Shown one piece after another: positions 1 to 9,343 of a stretch of DNA of 64,000 bases. The DNA is from Bacillus sp. ISL-18 (GTDB lineage Bacteria; Bacillota; Bacilli; Bacillales; Cytobacillaceae). Every line of letters begins with the position of its first letter. The first letter of the stretch is position 1. Made by a program: the position numbers and the translations under genes. The notes beneath the pieces are model-generated. The model was not told the DNA's origin. It was given only the letters and a program-made list of their open reading frames with translations, and made no database searches. Location of the stretch: NCBI RefSeq assembly GCF_018613415.1, contig NZ_JAGGQG010000002.1, positions 124,001 through 188,000 on the forward strand, read 5' to 3'.

Positions 1-1458
1 CTTATTGCCAATTTGTTTTTTGAGGAATCTGAAGTTTTTATGGGGATTCAAAGCGATGAAGATGTTCACATAAAGTTTTCGCTACAGGTCCAAGATCTTA
101 TAACTGTAGAAGCTGAATTAAAGGATCAGAATGGAAAAGTACTGTTCACTAATTATCAGAAAAAAATGATTATATCAGATACTGAAAAGGAACAGTTTAA
201 ACAAATTAAGAATGCAGTAGCTCATGTTTATTTAACATTACTCCAGGACTGGACAGGCATTATACAAAAATGGGGGATTTTAACAGGGGTTAGACCTACA
301 AAATTACTTCATCGGAAAGTGCAGGAAGGCATACCGCAAGAAGAGGCGCATCAGCAATTAAAAGAGGATTACTTAATTAGCGATGAAAAGATTGAGTTGA
401 TGCAGCATATTGTTGACCGCCAGCTTGCAGTTGTTCCTGACCTATATTCGCTGCAAAAAGAAGTCAGTATTTATATCGGTATCCCGTTTTGTCCAACCAA
501 ATGCGCCTATTGCACCTTTCCTGCTTATGCTATTAATGGCAGGCAAGGTTCTGTCGATTCTTTCTTGGGGGGCCTTCATTATGAAATGCAAAAGGTTGGT
601 GTTTGGCTAAAGGAAAAAGGTGTCAGAATCACAACGGTTTACTATGGTGGAGGCACCCCCACTAGTATTACAGCGGAAGAAATGGATATGCTTTACGAAG
701 AAATGTATACTTCGTTTCCTGATGTTGAGCACATTCGTGAAATTACAGTAGAGGCGGGGCGCCCTGATACGATTACACCTGAAAAATTAGAAGTCCTAAA
801 AAAGTGGAATATTGATCGGATTAGTATAAATCCACAATCTTATACTCAAGAGACTTTAAAGGCGATCGGAAGACATCACACCGTTACCGAAACAATTGAA
901 AAATACCATTTGGCGCGTCAAATGGGCATGAATAATATTAATATGGACTTAATTATCGGTTTACCGGGTGAGGGGTTGGATGAATTTACCCATTCCTTAA
1001 CAGAAACAGAAAAATTAATGCCTGAGTCGCTGACCGTTCATACGCTGTCATTCAAGAGAGCCTCAGAAATGACAAAAAATAAAGACAAATATAAGGTTGC
1101 TCCGCGTCAAGAAGTAGAAAAAATGATGGAGCTTGCTGAAAATTGGACTAAAGCTCATAGCTATGTACCCTATTACTTATACCGTCAAAAGAATATCCTT
1201 GGAAATCTTGAGAATGTCGGGTATTCATTCCCTAATCAAGAAAGCATCTATAATATTATGATTATGGAAGAGCAGCAAACCATTATAGGACTTGGCTGTG
1301 GTGCTGCAAGTAAATTTATTAATCCGGTAACTGGGAAGATTACGCATTTTGCCAATCCGAAGGACCCTAAATCGTATAATGACAACTTTGAAAAATACAC
1401 GCAAGATAAACTTACGATTCTAGAAGAATTATTCTCAGAAGAAGGTTCCCCTGCTTAA
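1..1458 (+). CDS. hemZ: Oxygen-independent coproporphyrinogen III dehydrogenase HemZ (5' end cut by window)
   Basis: Radical SAM enzyme of the HemN/HemZ group, acting in oxygen-independent heme synthesis. The CX3CX2C cluster motif (CPTKCAYC) is encoded near 490-512, followed by the YYGGGTPTS glycine-rich motif, and the protein closely matches B. subtilis HemZ to its end. The reading frame is open through base 1 (LIANLFFEE, as in the interior of the subtilis protein), so the TTG at 13 is not the start. About 20 N-terminal codons lie left of the window. A terminator overlaps the stop codon. Confidence 0.95.
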   Translation, partial: LIANLFFEESEVFMGIQSDEDVHIKFSLQVQDLITVEAELKDQNGKVLFTNYQKKMIISDTEKEQFKQIKNAVAHVYLTLLQDWTGIIQKWGILTGVRPTKLLHRKVQEGIPQEEAHQQLKEDYLISDEKIELMQHIVDRQLAVVPDLYSLQKEVSIYIGIPFCPTKCAYCTFPAYAINGRQGSVDSFLGGLHYEMQKVGVWLKEKGVRITTVYYGGGTPTSITAEEMDMLYEEMYTSFPDVEHIREITVEAGRPDTITPEKLEVLKKWNIDRISINPQSYTQETLKAIGRHHTVTETIEKYHLARQMGMNNINMDLIIGLPGEGLDEFTHSLTETEKLMPESLTVHTLSFKRASEMTKNKDKYKVAPRQEVEKMMELAENWTKAHSYVPYYLYRQKNILGNLENVGYSFPNQESIYNIMIMEEQQTIIGLGCGAASKFINPVTGKITHFANPKDPKSYNDNFEKYTQDKLTILEELFSEEGSPA

Positions 1459-1476
1459 ATCTAAGCGGGGTTTTTT
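1448..1476 (+). terminator. Rho-independent terminator of hemZ
   Basis: CCCC-T-GCTTA pairs with TAAGC-GGGG around an AATC loop, followed by six T. The stem overlaps the last hemZ codons. Confidence 0.85.
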
Positions 1477-1570
1477 GTATAAGGAATAGGAAAATTTACT
1501 TAGAGTACTGTCTGGATCAAGCCTTCCTTAAGAAAATTCAATATATTTTGAATGCTTATTTTTATTGTTG

Positions 1571-1595
1571 TCAATTCCATATATAATGGAATTGA
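1571..1595 (+). promoter_or_regulatory. Perfect inverted repeat over the -10 region of yhaR (candidate operator)
   Basis: TCAATTCCAT and ATGGAATTGA form a perfect 10-bp inverted repeat with a 5-bp spacer. A TATAAT hexamer (1582-1587) sits inside it, and the yhaR start lies about 25 bp further on. The position suits a repressor site. It does not match the FadR consensus seen at lcfB in this window, so the regulator is unknown. Confidence 0.5.
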
Positions 1596-1619
1596 ATGAA
1601 TAAAAGGGGGGAGATGCGG

Positions 1620-2411
1620 ATGTCTATTAATTTTGTAACGGATAAGGTGAATTTGCGAGTAAATGGCCGTGTTGCCACGATTGAATTAAACCGGCCGGAG
1701 GCATTAAATGCAATGGACACAGATGTTATAAAGGGGCTGGTTTGCAAGCTGAAGGAGATTAGTGAGTCTGATGAAATCGATATAGTAGTCCTAACAGGAA
1801 AAGGAAAAGCCTTTTCAGCCGGCGGCGATATTAAAACCATGCTGTCCAATATGAATGAGGCGGATTTCTTTCCAGTGATGGATTACATCAGCGAATTAAT
1901 TATTACTTTATACAGCCTGCCAAAACTAACAATTAGTGCTGTTTCTGGTGCAGCTGCCGGTTTAGGATTTAGTTTGGCGCTAGCGACCGATTATATTATC
2001 GCAGATAAAACTAGTAAGCTAGCGATGAATTTTATTGGTATTGGCTTAATTCCCGATGGCGGAGCACACTTCTTTTTAGAAAAAAGATTAGGAGAGACCA
2101 TGGCTAAGCAGGTCATTTGGGATGGAAAAATGTTAAGTGCTGACGAAGCATATAAAATAGGATTAATCCAAGAAGTAGCAGCAGGCAGCCTTCAGGAAAC
2201 ATTAGAGGAAAGGGTACAAGATTGGTTAAGCCGTCCAGTTCAGGCCATGATTAAAACCAAAAAAATTATGGCTGAGAAGAATCGTCCCCAATTACTTAAA
2301 GTACTGGAGTTAGAGAAATTCGGCCAGCAAAAAATGCGTGAAACACTTGACCACCGTGAAGGAATCCGGGCTTTTCTCGAAAAAAGGAAACCGAAATTCA
2401 TAGGAAAATAA
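1620..2411 (+). CDS. yhaR: Enoyl-CoA hydratase/isomerase family protein YhaR
   Basis: Crotonase-fold protein, 263 aa. Visible features are the N-terminal AxIELNRPEALNAMD signature, the FSAGGDIK oxyanion-hole segment and a C-terminal EKRKPKF tail typical of hydratases. The usual second catalytic Glu region reads IGLIPDGGAH, so the exact reaction (hydratase, isomerase or other) is uncertain. An earlier in-frame ATG at 1596 lies before the Shine-Dalgarno (GGGGGGAG, 1606-1613), so ATG 1620 is chosen. The order hemZ-yhaR-yhaQP resembles B. subtilis. Likely cytoplasmic acyl-CoA metabolism. Confidence 0.85.
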   Translation: MSINFVTDKVNLRVNGRVATIELNRPEALNAMDTDVIKGLVCKLKEISESDEIDIVVLTGKGKAFSAGGDIKTMLSNMNEADFFPVMDYISELIITLYSLPKLTISAVSGAAAGLGFSLALATDYIIADKTSKLAMNFIGIGLIPDGGAHFFLEKRLGETMAKQVIWDGKMLSADEAYKIGLIQEVAAGSLQETLEERVQDWLSRPVQAMIKTKKIMAEKNRPQLLKVLELEKFGQQKMRETLDHREGIRAFLEKRKPKFIGK

Positions 2412-2447
2412 AGCAACAAAGAAGCCCATGGGCTTCTTTGTTTGCTT
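2411..2447. terminator. Bidirectional terminator between convergent yhaR and yhzD
   Basis: Near-perfect palindrome centred on CCCATGGG with AAGCAACAAAG/CTTTGTTTGCTT arms; T-rich on both exits, serving both converging genes. Confidence 0.85.
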
Positions 2448-2632
2448 TATGAATGAAATAATAAAAGCTTGCCGCTAGGTGATGTTAATCGATGTGTCTT
2501 TTCTAGTAATTGTTTTTCTTGTAATAGTTGTTCCCCTTGTTTCTTTGCAGCCTCATCATTTTCGGCTTGAAGATTTTCTTCTAATAATTTGTCCCCATTT
2601 GCCTCGAAGGCTGTTAATTTATAAGTTTTCAT
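2447..2632 (-). CDS. yhzD: YhzD-like small protein
   Basis: A 61-aa protein resembling B. subtilis YhzD as remembered, with the conserved ending KTHRLTSPSGKLLLFH. Charged, with no membrane segment or signal peptide. The start ATG at 2632 has GGGGG seven bases upstream; an earlier in-frame TTG at 2638 is too close to it. Function unknown. It converges with yhaR and shares its terminator. Confidence 0.7.
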   Translation of the reverse strand: MKTYKLTAFEANGDKLLEENLQAENDEAAKKQGEQLLQEKQLLEKTHRLTSPSGKLLLFHS

Positions 2633-2796
2633 CGACAATCCCCCTCATGTATCAATGTTTAGTAGGAGCCGGCGTTTATTCATTAGCCGTTTCTATTAAA
2701 ATTCTATTTTCACACAATTCTTTAAATTTTTCAAAATAAAAAAGTTGAAACCAAAATATGGTATATTCGTATTAAAGAAGGAAAGGGGTGCGTAAT

Positions 2797-3696
2797 ATGG
2801 TACTCAAACTTGAACATGTTACCAAAAGGTTTGGTCAATTTACGGCGGTTAATGATTTATCAATAACGGTACCTGAAAAAGAAATGTTTGGATTCTTAGG
2901 GGCAAACGGCGCCGGCAAAACGACAACATTTAGGATGATATTAGGACTACTGGATAGTTCGGGAGGCCGGATTACTTGGGATGACCACCCCATTGATTAT
3001 TCCACTAGTCATTTGGTCGGCTATTTGCCTGAGGAAAGAGGCTTATATCCAAAATTAAAAGTACGTGATCAAATAGTCTATTTAGCAAGGCTGAGAGGAA
3101 TGCAAAAGACTGAGGCATTAGTTGAATTAAAATCGTGGTTAAAGCTTTTTAAAATTCCAGACTATGAGAATAAGAAGGTTGAAGAGCTTTCAAAGGGAAA
3201 CCAGCAGAAAATCCAGTTTATAGCTGCGGTAGTCCATAAACCTAAATTATTAATCTTAGATGAGCCGTTCAGCGGACTTGACCCTGTTAATGTTGAGATG
3301 CTAAAGGAAGCGGTTTTAACCTTGAAGGAAAATGGAGCAACAATCGTGTTCTCGAGTCATCGGATGGAGCATGTGGAGGAGATGTGTGAACACCTATGTA
3401 TCTTACATAAGGGCAGTCCGGTCGTAAGTGGATCGTTAAAAGAGATCAAACGGGAATTTGGCAAAAAGAATCTAGTGATTCATGCAGATTTTGCCTTAGA
3501 CTCATTGAAAAATTTCCCTGGGGTCGTGAAAGCTAAAGTGACCATGGAGGGTATTCACCTGCAGATTGATGGGGAGGAAGTTGCGGGGAAAATCCTTAAA
3601 GACATTGTCGATAAAGGGTTTATACGCAAATTTGCTCTAGAAGAGCCTTCATTAAATGATATCTTTATTGAGAAAGTAGGTAATTCTTATGAATAG
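2797..3696 (+). CDS. yhaQ: ABC transporter ATP-binding protein YhaQ
   Basis: Nucleotide-binding subunit of a NatA/YhaQ-type exporter, 299 aa. Walker A is GANGAGKTT, the signature is LSKGNQQK in place of LSGGQ, Walker B is LLILDEP, and the switch His is in SSHRMEH. A C-terminal regulatory tail of about 80 residues follows. ATG 2797 is chosen because the Shine-Dalgarno AAAGGGG directly abuts the upstream GTG at 2788. The stop overlaps the yhaP start by 8 bp, so the pair is translationally coupled and works as one exporter. The substrate (sodium, drug or peptide) cannot be read from sequence. Confidence 0.9.
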   Translation: MVLKLEHVTKRFGQFTAVNDLSITVPEKEMFGFLGANGAGKTTTFRMILGLLDSSGGRITWDDHPIDYSTSHLVGYLPEERGLYPKLKVRDQIVYLARLRGMQKTEALVELKSWLKLFKIPDYENKKVEELSKGNQQKIQFIAAVVHKPKLLILDEPFSGLDPVNVEMLKEAVLTLKENGATIVFSSHRMEHVEEMCEHLCILHKGSPVVSGSLKEIKREFGKKNLVIHADFALDSLKNFPGVVKAKVTMEGIHLQIDGEEVAGKILKDIVDKGFIRKFALEEPSLNDIFIEKVGNSYE

Positions 3697-4942
3697 TTTC
3701 TGGATTATCTTATTTCATACCTATCTTAACAAGCTCAAAACGAAATCGTTTATTGTCACGACATTATTAACCGTTGTCATTGTCTTAGCGATTACGAACA
3801 TTAATAATATCATCGATTTATTTGATAAAAATGGCGGAAAGGAAAAGGTTGCGGTAATTGACCAATCCGGCCAGCTTTATGAGCCATATAAACAGCAAAT
3901 AAAAAGTGTTAATAAGGATATTCAACTGACTTTTTACAAGGGCAGTGAAAAGCAGGCGGAAAGATTAGTTGAAAAAGGTGAATTTGCAGGAGTTATTCAA
4001 CTGAATGTTAACGAGCAGAAGCTGCCTGAAGCTACCTATAAAGCCAAAAGTATCGCCGATTCAACTTTATATACTGATCTTCAAACAGGATTGCAGCAGC
4101 TTAAAACGATGCTTGCAGCTTCACAGATTAATTTAGCACCGGATCAGCTGCAAAAACTTTATGAACCAGTCTCGTTTAAAAAAATGGCCCTTGAAAAAAA
4201 TGCCAAAACGGAAGAGGAGTTAAACCAGGCAAGAGGATTAGTCTATGTCTTGCTATTTGTTATCTATTTTGCCGTGATTATGTATGCCAACATGATTGCG
4301 ATGGAAGTTGCAACCGAAAAATCTTCACGGGTTATGGAGATTTTAATATCAAGTGTTTCTCCAATTAAACAAATGTTTGCCAAAATAGTGGGAATTGGAT
4401 TATTAAGCCTGACCCAATTAGCGGTTTTTTTAGTGGTTGGTTATTATTCATTTATGAGAAATATGGAGTCATTAAAGGATGGTTTTTTCGGGGTATATGG
4501 ATTTGGAGGAATCCCAACCGCGACCATTGTGTATGCAGTTATTTTCTTTATTCTTGGTTATTTTCTATATGCCACACTCGCAGCCTTTTTGGGGTCGCTT
4601 GTCAGCCGGATTGAAGATGTACAGCAGATGATTACACCAATGACCTTAATGGTGGTTGCTGGCTTTATGATTGCCATGTTTGGACTTGGTAAGCCTGACG
4701 CCTCATTTATTACTGTAACATCCTATATTCCTTTCTTCACACCGATGATTATGTTTTTACGTGTCGGTATGCTGACGATCCCGGCCTGGGAGGCAATCTT
4801 AGGAATCATCATCCTTATTGCAACGATTGCAATACTTGCTATTTTTGGTGCCCGTGTATACCGCGGCGGTGTGTTAATGTATGGAAAATCGAACTCCTAT
4901 AAAGACATTAAAAAGGCATTACAATTAACAAAAAACGAATAA
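3689..4942 (+). CDS. yhaP: ABC transporter permease YhaP (NatB-like)
   Basis: Membrane partner of YhaQ, 417 aa. One N-terminal membrane segment (about residues 20-38) is followed by an extracytoplasmic region of about 150 residues, then five to six helices in the C-terminal half. The motif EKSSRVMEILISSVSP is typical of ABC-2/NatB permeases. The gene overlaps yhaQ by 8 bp and ends at a strong terminator, so the two form a complete bicistronic operon. Confidence 0.88.
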   Translation: MNSFWIILFHTYLNKLKTKSFIVTTLLTVVIVLAITNINNIIDLFDKNGGKEKVAVIDQSGQLYEPYKQQIKSVNKDIQLTFYKGSEKQAERLVEKGEFAGVIQLNVNEQKLPEATYKAKSIADSTLYTDLQTGLQQLKTMLAASQINLAPDQLQKLYEPVSFKKMALEKNAKTEEELNQARGLVYVLLFVIYFAVIMYANMIAMEVATEKSSRVMEILISSVSPIKQMFAKIVGIGLLSLTQLAVFLVVGYYSFMRNMESLKDGFFGVYGFGGIPTATIVYAVIFFILGYFLYATLAAFLGSLVSRIEDVQQMITPMTLMVVAGFMIAMFGLGKPDASFITVTSYIPFFTPMIMFLRVGMLTIPAWEAILGIIILIATIAILAIFGARVYRGGVLMYGKSNSYKDIKKALQLTKNE

Positions 4943-4946
4943 GAAT

Positions 4947-4985
4947 AAGAGGGTCTTACCACTTTTGGTAAGGCCCTCTTGTTTT
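4947..4985 (+). terminator. Terminator of yhaQP
   Basis: AAGAGGG..CTTACCA pairs with TGGTAAG..CCCTCTT, followed by GTTTT. Confidence 0.85.
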
Positions 4986-5053
4986 AGAACATGTATTCGC
5001 ATTTCTCCATTAAAGGTGCTACAATGGAGAAAAGATGGTGAAAGGAATATTTT

Positions 5054-6274
5054 ATGAAAAAGATATCGTTTATCCATGCAGCCGACCTCCATTTAGACAG
5101 TCCCATGATTGGTTTAAAGCATTTGCCGGAAAATATCTTTAATCGAGTAAAAGAGAGTACATTTACTGCATTGAAAAAACTAACCGGGACTGCGATTGAG
5201 CGGCAAGTTGATTTTGTCATCATTGCAGGGGATATATTTGATGGTGAGGATCGCAGTTTACGTGCACAGGCTCGTTTTCGTAAGGAAATGCTAAAACTTA
5301 ACGACGAAAAAATCCCGGTCTATATCGTTCATGGTAATCATGACCATTTAAATGGCTCTTGGGTTCACCTAGACATGCCAGAAAATGTACATGTTTTTGG
5401 AAGCAAGGTTGAAAAAATGGAGTTAATCACAAAAAGCGGTACCAAAGTCCATCTATACGGATTTAGTTATGGAACAAGACATATTTTTGAACGAAAAATC
5501 GATGAGTACAACAAAATCGAGGGCGCAGATTACCATATTGGAATTCTTCATGGAAATGAGAGTTCCGGGACAGACCACGATAATTACGCGCCATTTACAG
5601 TAAAGGATCTCGTTCAGAAAAATTTTGATTATTGGGCGCTGGGACACATTCATAAACGTTCAGAATTATCCTTGAATCCTCCTATTATTTATCCCGGTAA
5701 TATCCAAGGAAGAAATAAAAAGGAACCGGGAAGTAAAGGATTCTATCATGTTGTATTTACAGATGGGGATGCAGCAATGGACTATATTGAGGCTTCTGAT
5801 ATTATTTGGGAGGAATTAACCGTTAATGCCGAGACAGCCGTTAACTTTGACGATCTCTTCCATTTATGCCAAATAGCCATTAATGAACTAAGAAGAGAAC
5901 GTAACGGAACACTACTAACCCTTAGGTTGAAAAATACACAGCTGGCAGATATGCGCGAACAGAAAAGTATCGATAATGAATTGCTTGAACTTCTCTTAGA
6001 AGATGAAAGTGAAGAAGAGTCCTTTGTTTGGGTAGCGGATTTGAAATTCAATGAAAAATTGCCTTTCGATAAAGAAAAAGTAAAAACGGAAGCCAATTTT
6101 TATGGTGAATTATTTGAGGTCATCGACCATTTTGATCAAACCGAGCAAGCCTTAGCACCACTTTATGAGCATCCATTAGCAAGAAAATACTTACCGCATT
6201 TAGAAACGGCAGAGAAAGATGAATTACTTAGAAAAACAGAAAAATTAATAATTGAATTACTTTATCAGGCCTAA
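5054..6274 (+). CDS. yhaO: SbcD-like metallophosphoesterase/nuclease YhaO
   Basis: Calcineurin-type phosphoesterase of the Mre11/SbcD family, 406 aa. The metal-binding motifs appear in order: ADLHLDSP near the N terminus, GDIFDGED, GNHDH, the ILHGN region, and GHIHKR. It is followed after 14 bp by sbcE (yhaN), the SMC-like partner, and then yhaM, so this is a DNA-end-processing operon. By family it should act as a nuclease with YhaN on DNA ends or hairpins. Confidence 0.9.
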   Translation: MKKISFIHAADLHLDSPMIGLKHLPENIFNRVKESTFTALKKLTGTAIERQVDFVIIAGDIFDGEDRSLRAQARFRKEMLKLNDEKIPVYIVHGNHDHLNGSWVHLDMPENVHVFGSKVEKMELITKSGTKVHLYGFSYGTRHIFERKIDEYNKIEGADYHIGILHGNESSGTDHDNYAPFTVKDLVQKNFDYWALGHIHKRSELSLNPPIIYPGNIQGRNKKEPGSKGFYHVVFTDGDAAMDYIEASDIIWEELTVNAETAVNFDDLFHLCQIAINELRRERNGTLLTLRLKNTQLADMREQKSIDNELLELLLEDESEEESFVWVADLKFNEKLPFDKEKVKTEANFYGELFEVIDHFDQTEQALAPLYEHPLARKYLPHLETAEKDELLRKTEKLIIELLYQA

Positions 6275-6288
6275 TTAAGGAGAAGCGG

Positions 6289-9288
6289 ATGAAAATTCAG
6301 GAAATATACATTTATGGATACGGCCAATTAGAAAATGTAATCATTAAGTCTCTTTCAGATTATCAAGTTTTTTATGGCGAGAATGAAGCAGGGAAGTCCA
6401 CCTTGATGGCTTTTATTCATGGCATTTTATTCGGTTTCCCTACCAAACAGACATCCGAGCTTCGCTATGAACCAAAACATAGTACGAAGTACGGTGGAAA
6501 GCTTAGAATTTATCACGAAGAGCATGGATTTGCTGTGATTGAACGTGTAAAGGGGAAAGCCGCAGGGGATGTACAGGTGATGATGGATAATGGGACTGCC
6601 GGCGGTGAGGAGCTCCTAAAACAATTGTTGGGTAACTTTGATAAAAGCTTGTTTCAGGCCGTTTTCTCCTTTAATTTACAGGGGCTTCAGAACATTCACC
6701 AAATGAAGGGCGAAGAAATTGGCAAGTTTTTATTTTCAGCAGGGACCCTGGGCAATGAGCAGCTGGCCAAAGCGGAAAACTTTTTGCAAAAAGAACTGGA
6801 TGTACGTTTTAAGCCATCAGGGAAGAAACCAATTTTGAATGAAAAATTACAGGAACTTCATGAATTAAAAGGGCAATTAAAAAAGGCGGCAGCGAGGAAT
6901 AATGAATACGAGGAACTTCAACGAAAAAAAGAGGCATTGCATCAAGAGATCGATCTAAGGAATACTGCAATCCAAGAAACTGGCGAAAAAATCAATAAAC
7001 TTAAAGAATGGAAGAGAATCGAATCTGTTGTTAAGGAAGAAATTTGGACCGAAACAGAGCTAAAGGAGTTAGGAACAATCGACTTCCCAGCTCGCGGGAT
7101 TGAAAGACTCGAAAAAATAAATCAGCTGATTCATCCCCTTAAAGCCGAAATTACTAGTAGTACCACTAGGGTAGAAGGTTTACAGGAAGAATTAACCGGT
7201 ATTGGCCCTGATCTTGAATTCCTAGAAAATGAGCCCTCCATAGTAACATTACTTGACCAAGTTCCAATTATCGAACAATTAACATTAGAGAAAAAGCAAT
7301 CTGAACAGAAACTCTTAGATTTTGAAGAAAAGCTTTCGGTAACAAGAGAAAAACTGCATTTGCCCCTAACAGAGGATGAAATCCTCATGATTAATACAAA
7401 TATATACATGAAAAACCAAGTAGAAATGGTTACTCGTAAAAAACAAAAGTTAGAAGAAGTAAAGGAAGAGTTAGATAGTCAATATCAAGAGGAAAAAGAG
7501 GCGCTTGATCAAATAGAAAAAGAGGTTCATTTCGCTGAGAGTAAGATATTGCCCCAAAAAGAAAGAGTTCAAATCGAGGAGCAAATAAGTCAGCGGAATG
7601 ATAAACAGAGCTTAGAATGGGAACTAAAATCAATACAAGAAAAAATAGAATACTACCAGCATGAAAATGAGCGAAGTCAAGCGGCAAAAAAAAAGCAGCA
7701 AAGTGATCGGAAAAATCAGATGTTTCTCATTACGTCAATCCTATTTGGAGTATTTTTATATGGGCTAATTACCATGCAATGGTTCCTGATGATTGTTGGC
7801 GTAGCAGGGTGTATCGGTCTTGTCCTTTTTTGGATGAAAGGGGCAAAACAGACGAAAGAAGACAGCATTTGGCAAAAGATTGCTGAATTAAAAGAAGAAG
7901 AAAAAGCTTTGCAACAAAAGCTTCAGACATCCGAATATCTCGATGCTAAATCACTTGAGAATCAATTGCTTGTTGATAATCAAAGGCGTCAAGAGCTGCA
8001 ATTGTTAAAACTCAAGCTAAAGCAGCAACAATCCCTATTTGAAAAGATCATCTCTAAATTCGAGGACTGGGAATTAGCAACAGAACAAAATAAAGAAAAA
8101 CTCCTTTTCATTAGTAAAGAGTTAAATATTCCTGAATATATTGCCGTTAGTTTTTTAGCCGAGGCATTTGCGTATATTGAACAGTATAAATCGATTTGTC
8201 GAGATAAAAATCAGTTTGCACTAAGGATAAACGAAATTAACCATCAACAATCTTTAGTAGAAGAAGGCTTAAGGTCAATAGAAGAGCGCTTTTTACAAGA
8301 AAAGGGCCATGATTTACACACTTCAGCCTATCTAATACGAAACAAACTCAAGGAAGAACATGAAAAGCAAATCATGAGCAAAGAGAGAGCAAAGAAGCTA
8401 GCAGAAATTAAAGCAGATTTAGCTCAAAAAGTACAAGAACTAGAACTTTTACAACTAGAACATCATAAACTCTTACTTGCTGCAAAGGTAGATTCAGAAC
8501 AAGAATTCTACTTATTGGGGGAAAAGGCAAAAAAATACGAGGAACTGCTTGAAAGACGACGCTCTCTGCACAACCAACTCCAATATTCTCTCCTCACAGA
8601 AATGGAGAAGGAAGGCTTTTTGTCTATATATGACTGCGAGGGGTTAATCAAGCAATGGGAGTTTGACATACAGCAATTACAAGAAAAGCTGAAAAAGGAT
8701 CGAGATGAAATGGCTGCCATAAATTTTGAAATTCAAGTTCTCGAAGAGGGTGGGGTGTACACTGACATTCTCCATCAGTTTAAACAAAAGAACTATGAAT
8801 TGGGAGAGGCAGCCAAAGAATGGTCTGTCTATCGTTTGGCGCAAGCGGTATTGGCGGAAACGATTGATAAATATAAAAACGTCCATTTGCCAAGAATGCT
8901 TGTAAAAGCAGAGGAGTACATGTCTTTTTTAACAGATGGAAGCTACAATAGAATCCATTTGCAAAAGTCAGGAACAGGTTTTCTAGTTGAACGGGATGAC
9001 CACACTGTCTTTGAAGCAAATGAGTTAAGCCAAGCGACAACGGAACAATTATATGTTTCGATTCGATTGGCTTTGGCTACAACACTTTATGATAAATATC
9101 AGTTTCCTATTATCATCGATGATAGTTTCGTTAATTTTGATGCAAAAAGAACGCAAAAGGTGATTGAACTTCTGCGTGGATTGAAACAAAATCAGGTCCT
9201 ATTTTTTACTTGTCATGAGCATTTATTAGCTCATTTCAAAAAGGAAAATGTTCTTCGTTTGGAAAAAGGTGCTGTTCAGACTACTTAA
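6289..9288 (+). CDS. sbcE: SMC/Rad50-like ATPase SbcE (YhaN)
   Basis: Large coiled-coil ATPase, 999 aa. The N-terminal head carries Walker A GENEAGKST (about residues 33-41). Two long Gln/Glu/Lys-rich coiled coils follow, split near residues 480-520 by two adjacent strongly hydrophobic helices (LITSILFGVFLYGLITMQWF and the next segment). The C-terminal head carries a signature-like ELSQATTEQLY and Walker B IIIDDSFVNFD. This matches B. subtilis YhaN, the partner of YhaO in end processing and break repair. The hydrophobic hairpin where Rad50 has its hook suggests membrane contact; that is inference. Confidence 0.9.
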   Translation: MKIQEIYIYGYGQLENVIIKSLSDYQVFYGENEAGKSTLMAFIHGILFGFPTKQTSELRYEPKHSTKYGGKLRIYHEEHGFAVIERVKGKAAGDVQVMMDNGTAGGEELLKQLLGNFDKSLFQAVFSFNLQGLQNIHQMKGEEIGKFLFSAGTLGNEQLAKAENFLQKELDVRFKPSGKKPILNEKLQELHELKGQLKKAAARNNEYEELQRKKEALHQEIDLRNTAIQETGEKINKLKEWKRIESVVKEEIWTETELKELGTIDFPARGIERLEKINQLIHPLKAEITSSTTRVEGLQEELTGIGPDLEFLENEPSIVTLLDQVPIIEQLTLEKKQSEQKLLDFEEKLSVTREKLHLPLTEDEILMINTNIYMKNQVEMVTRKKQKLEEVKEELDSQYQEEKEALDQIEKEVHFAESKILPQKERVQIEEQISQRNDKQSLEWELKSIQEKIEYYQHENERSQAAKKKQQSDRKNQMFLITSILFGVFLYGLITMQWFLMIVGVAGCIGLVLFWMKGAKQTKEDSIWQKIAELKEEEKALQQKLQTSEYLDAKSLENQLLVDNQRRQELQLLKLKLKQQQSLFEKIISKFEDWELATEQNKEKLLFISKELNIPEYIAVSFLAEAFAYIEQYKSICRDKNQFALRINEINHQQSLVEEGLRSIEERFLQEKGHDLHTSAYLIRNKLKEEHEKQIMSKERAKKLAEIKADLAQKVQELELLQLEHHKLLLAAKVDSEQEFYLLGEKAKKYEELLERRRSLHNQLQYSLLTEMEKEGFLSIYDCEGLIKQWEFDIQQLQEKLKKDRDEMAAINFEIQVLEEGGVYTDILHQFKQKNYELGEAAKEWSVYRLAQAVLAETIDKYKNVHLPRMLVKAEEYMSFLTDGSYNRIHLQKSGTGFLVERDDHTVFEANELSQATTEQLYVSIRLALATTLYDKYQFPIIIDDSFVNFDAKRTQKVIELLRGLKQNQVLFFTCHEHLLAHFKKENVLRLEKGAVQTT

Positions 9289-9343
9289 TAGAGTAATAGC
9301 TGGATATGGTATACTCTAATTATCGGAAGGGAGAGTGAAGAGG

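Noticed and set aside
13..15. TTG at 13 as the start of hemZ
   Set aside because: The frame is open through base 1 and the residues before it still match the interior of HemZ, so the gene is cut by the window edge.
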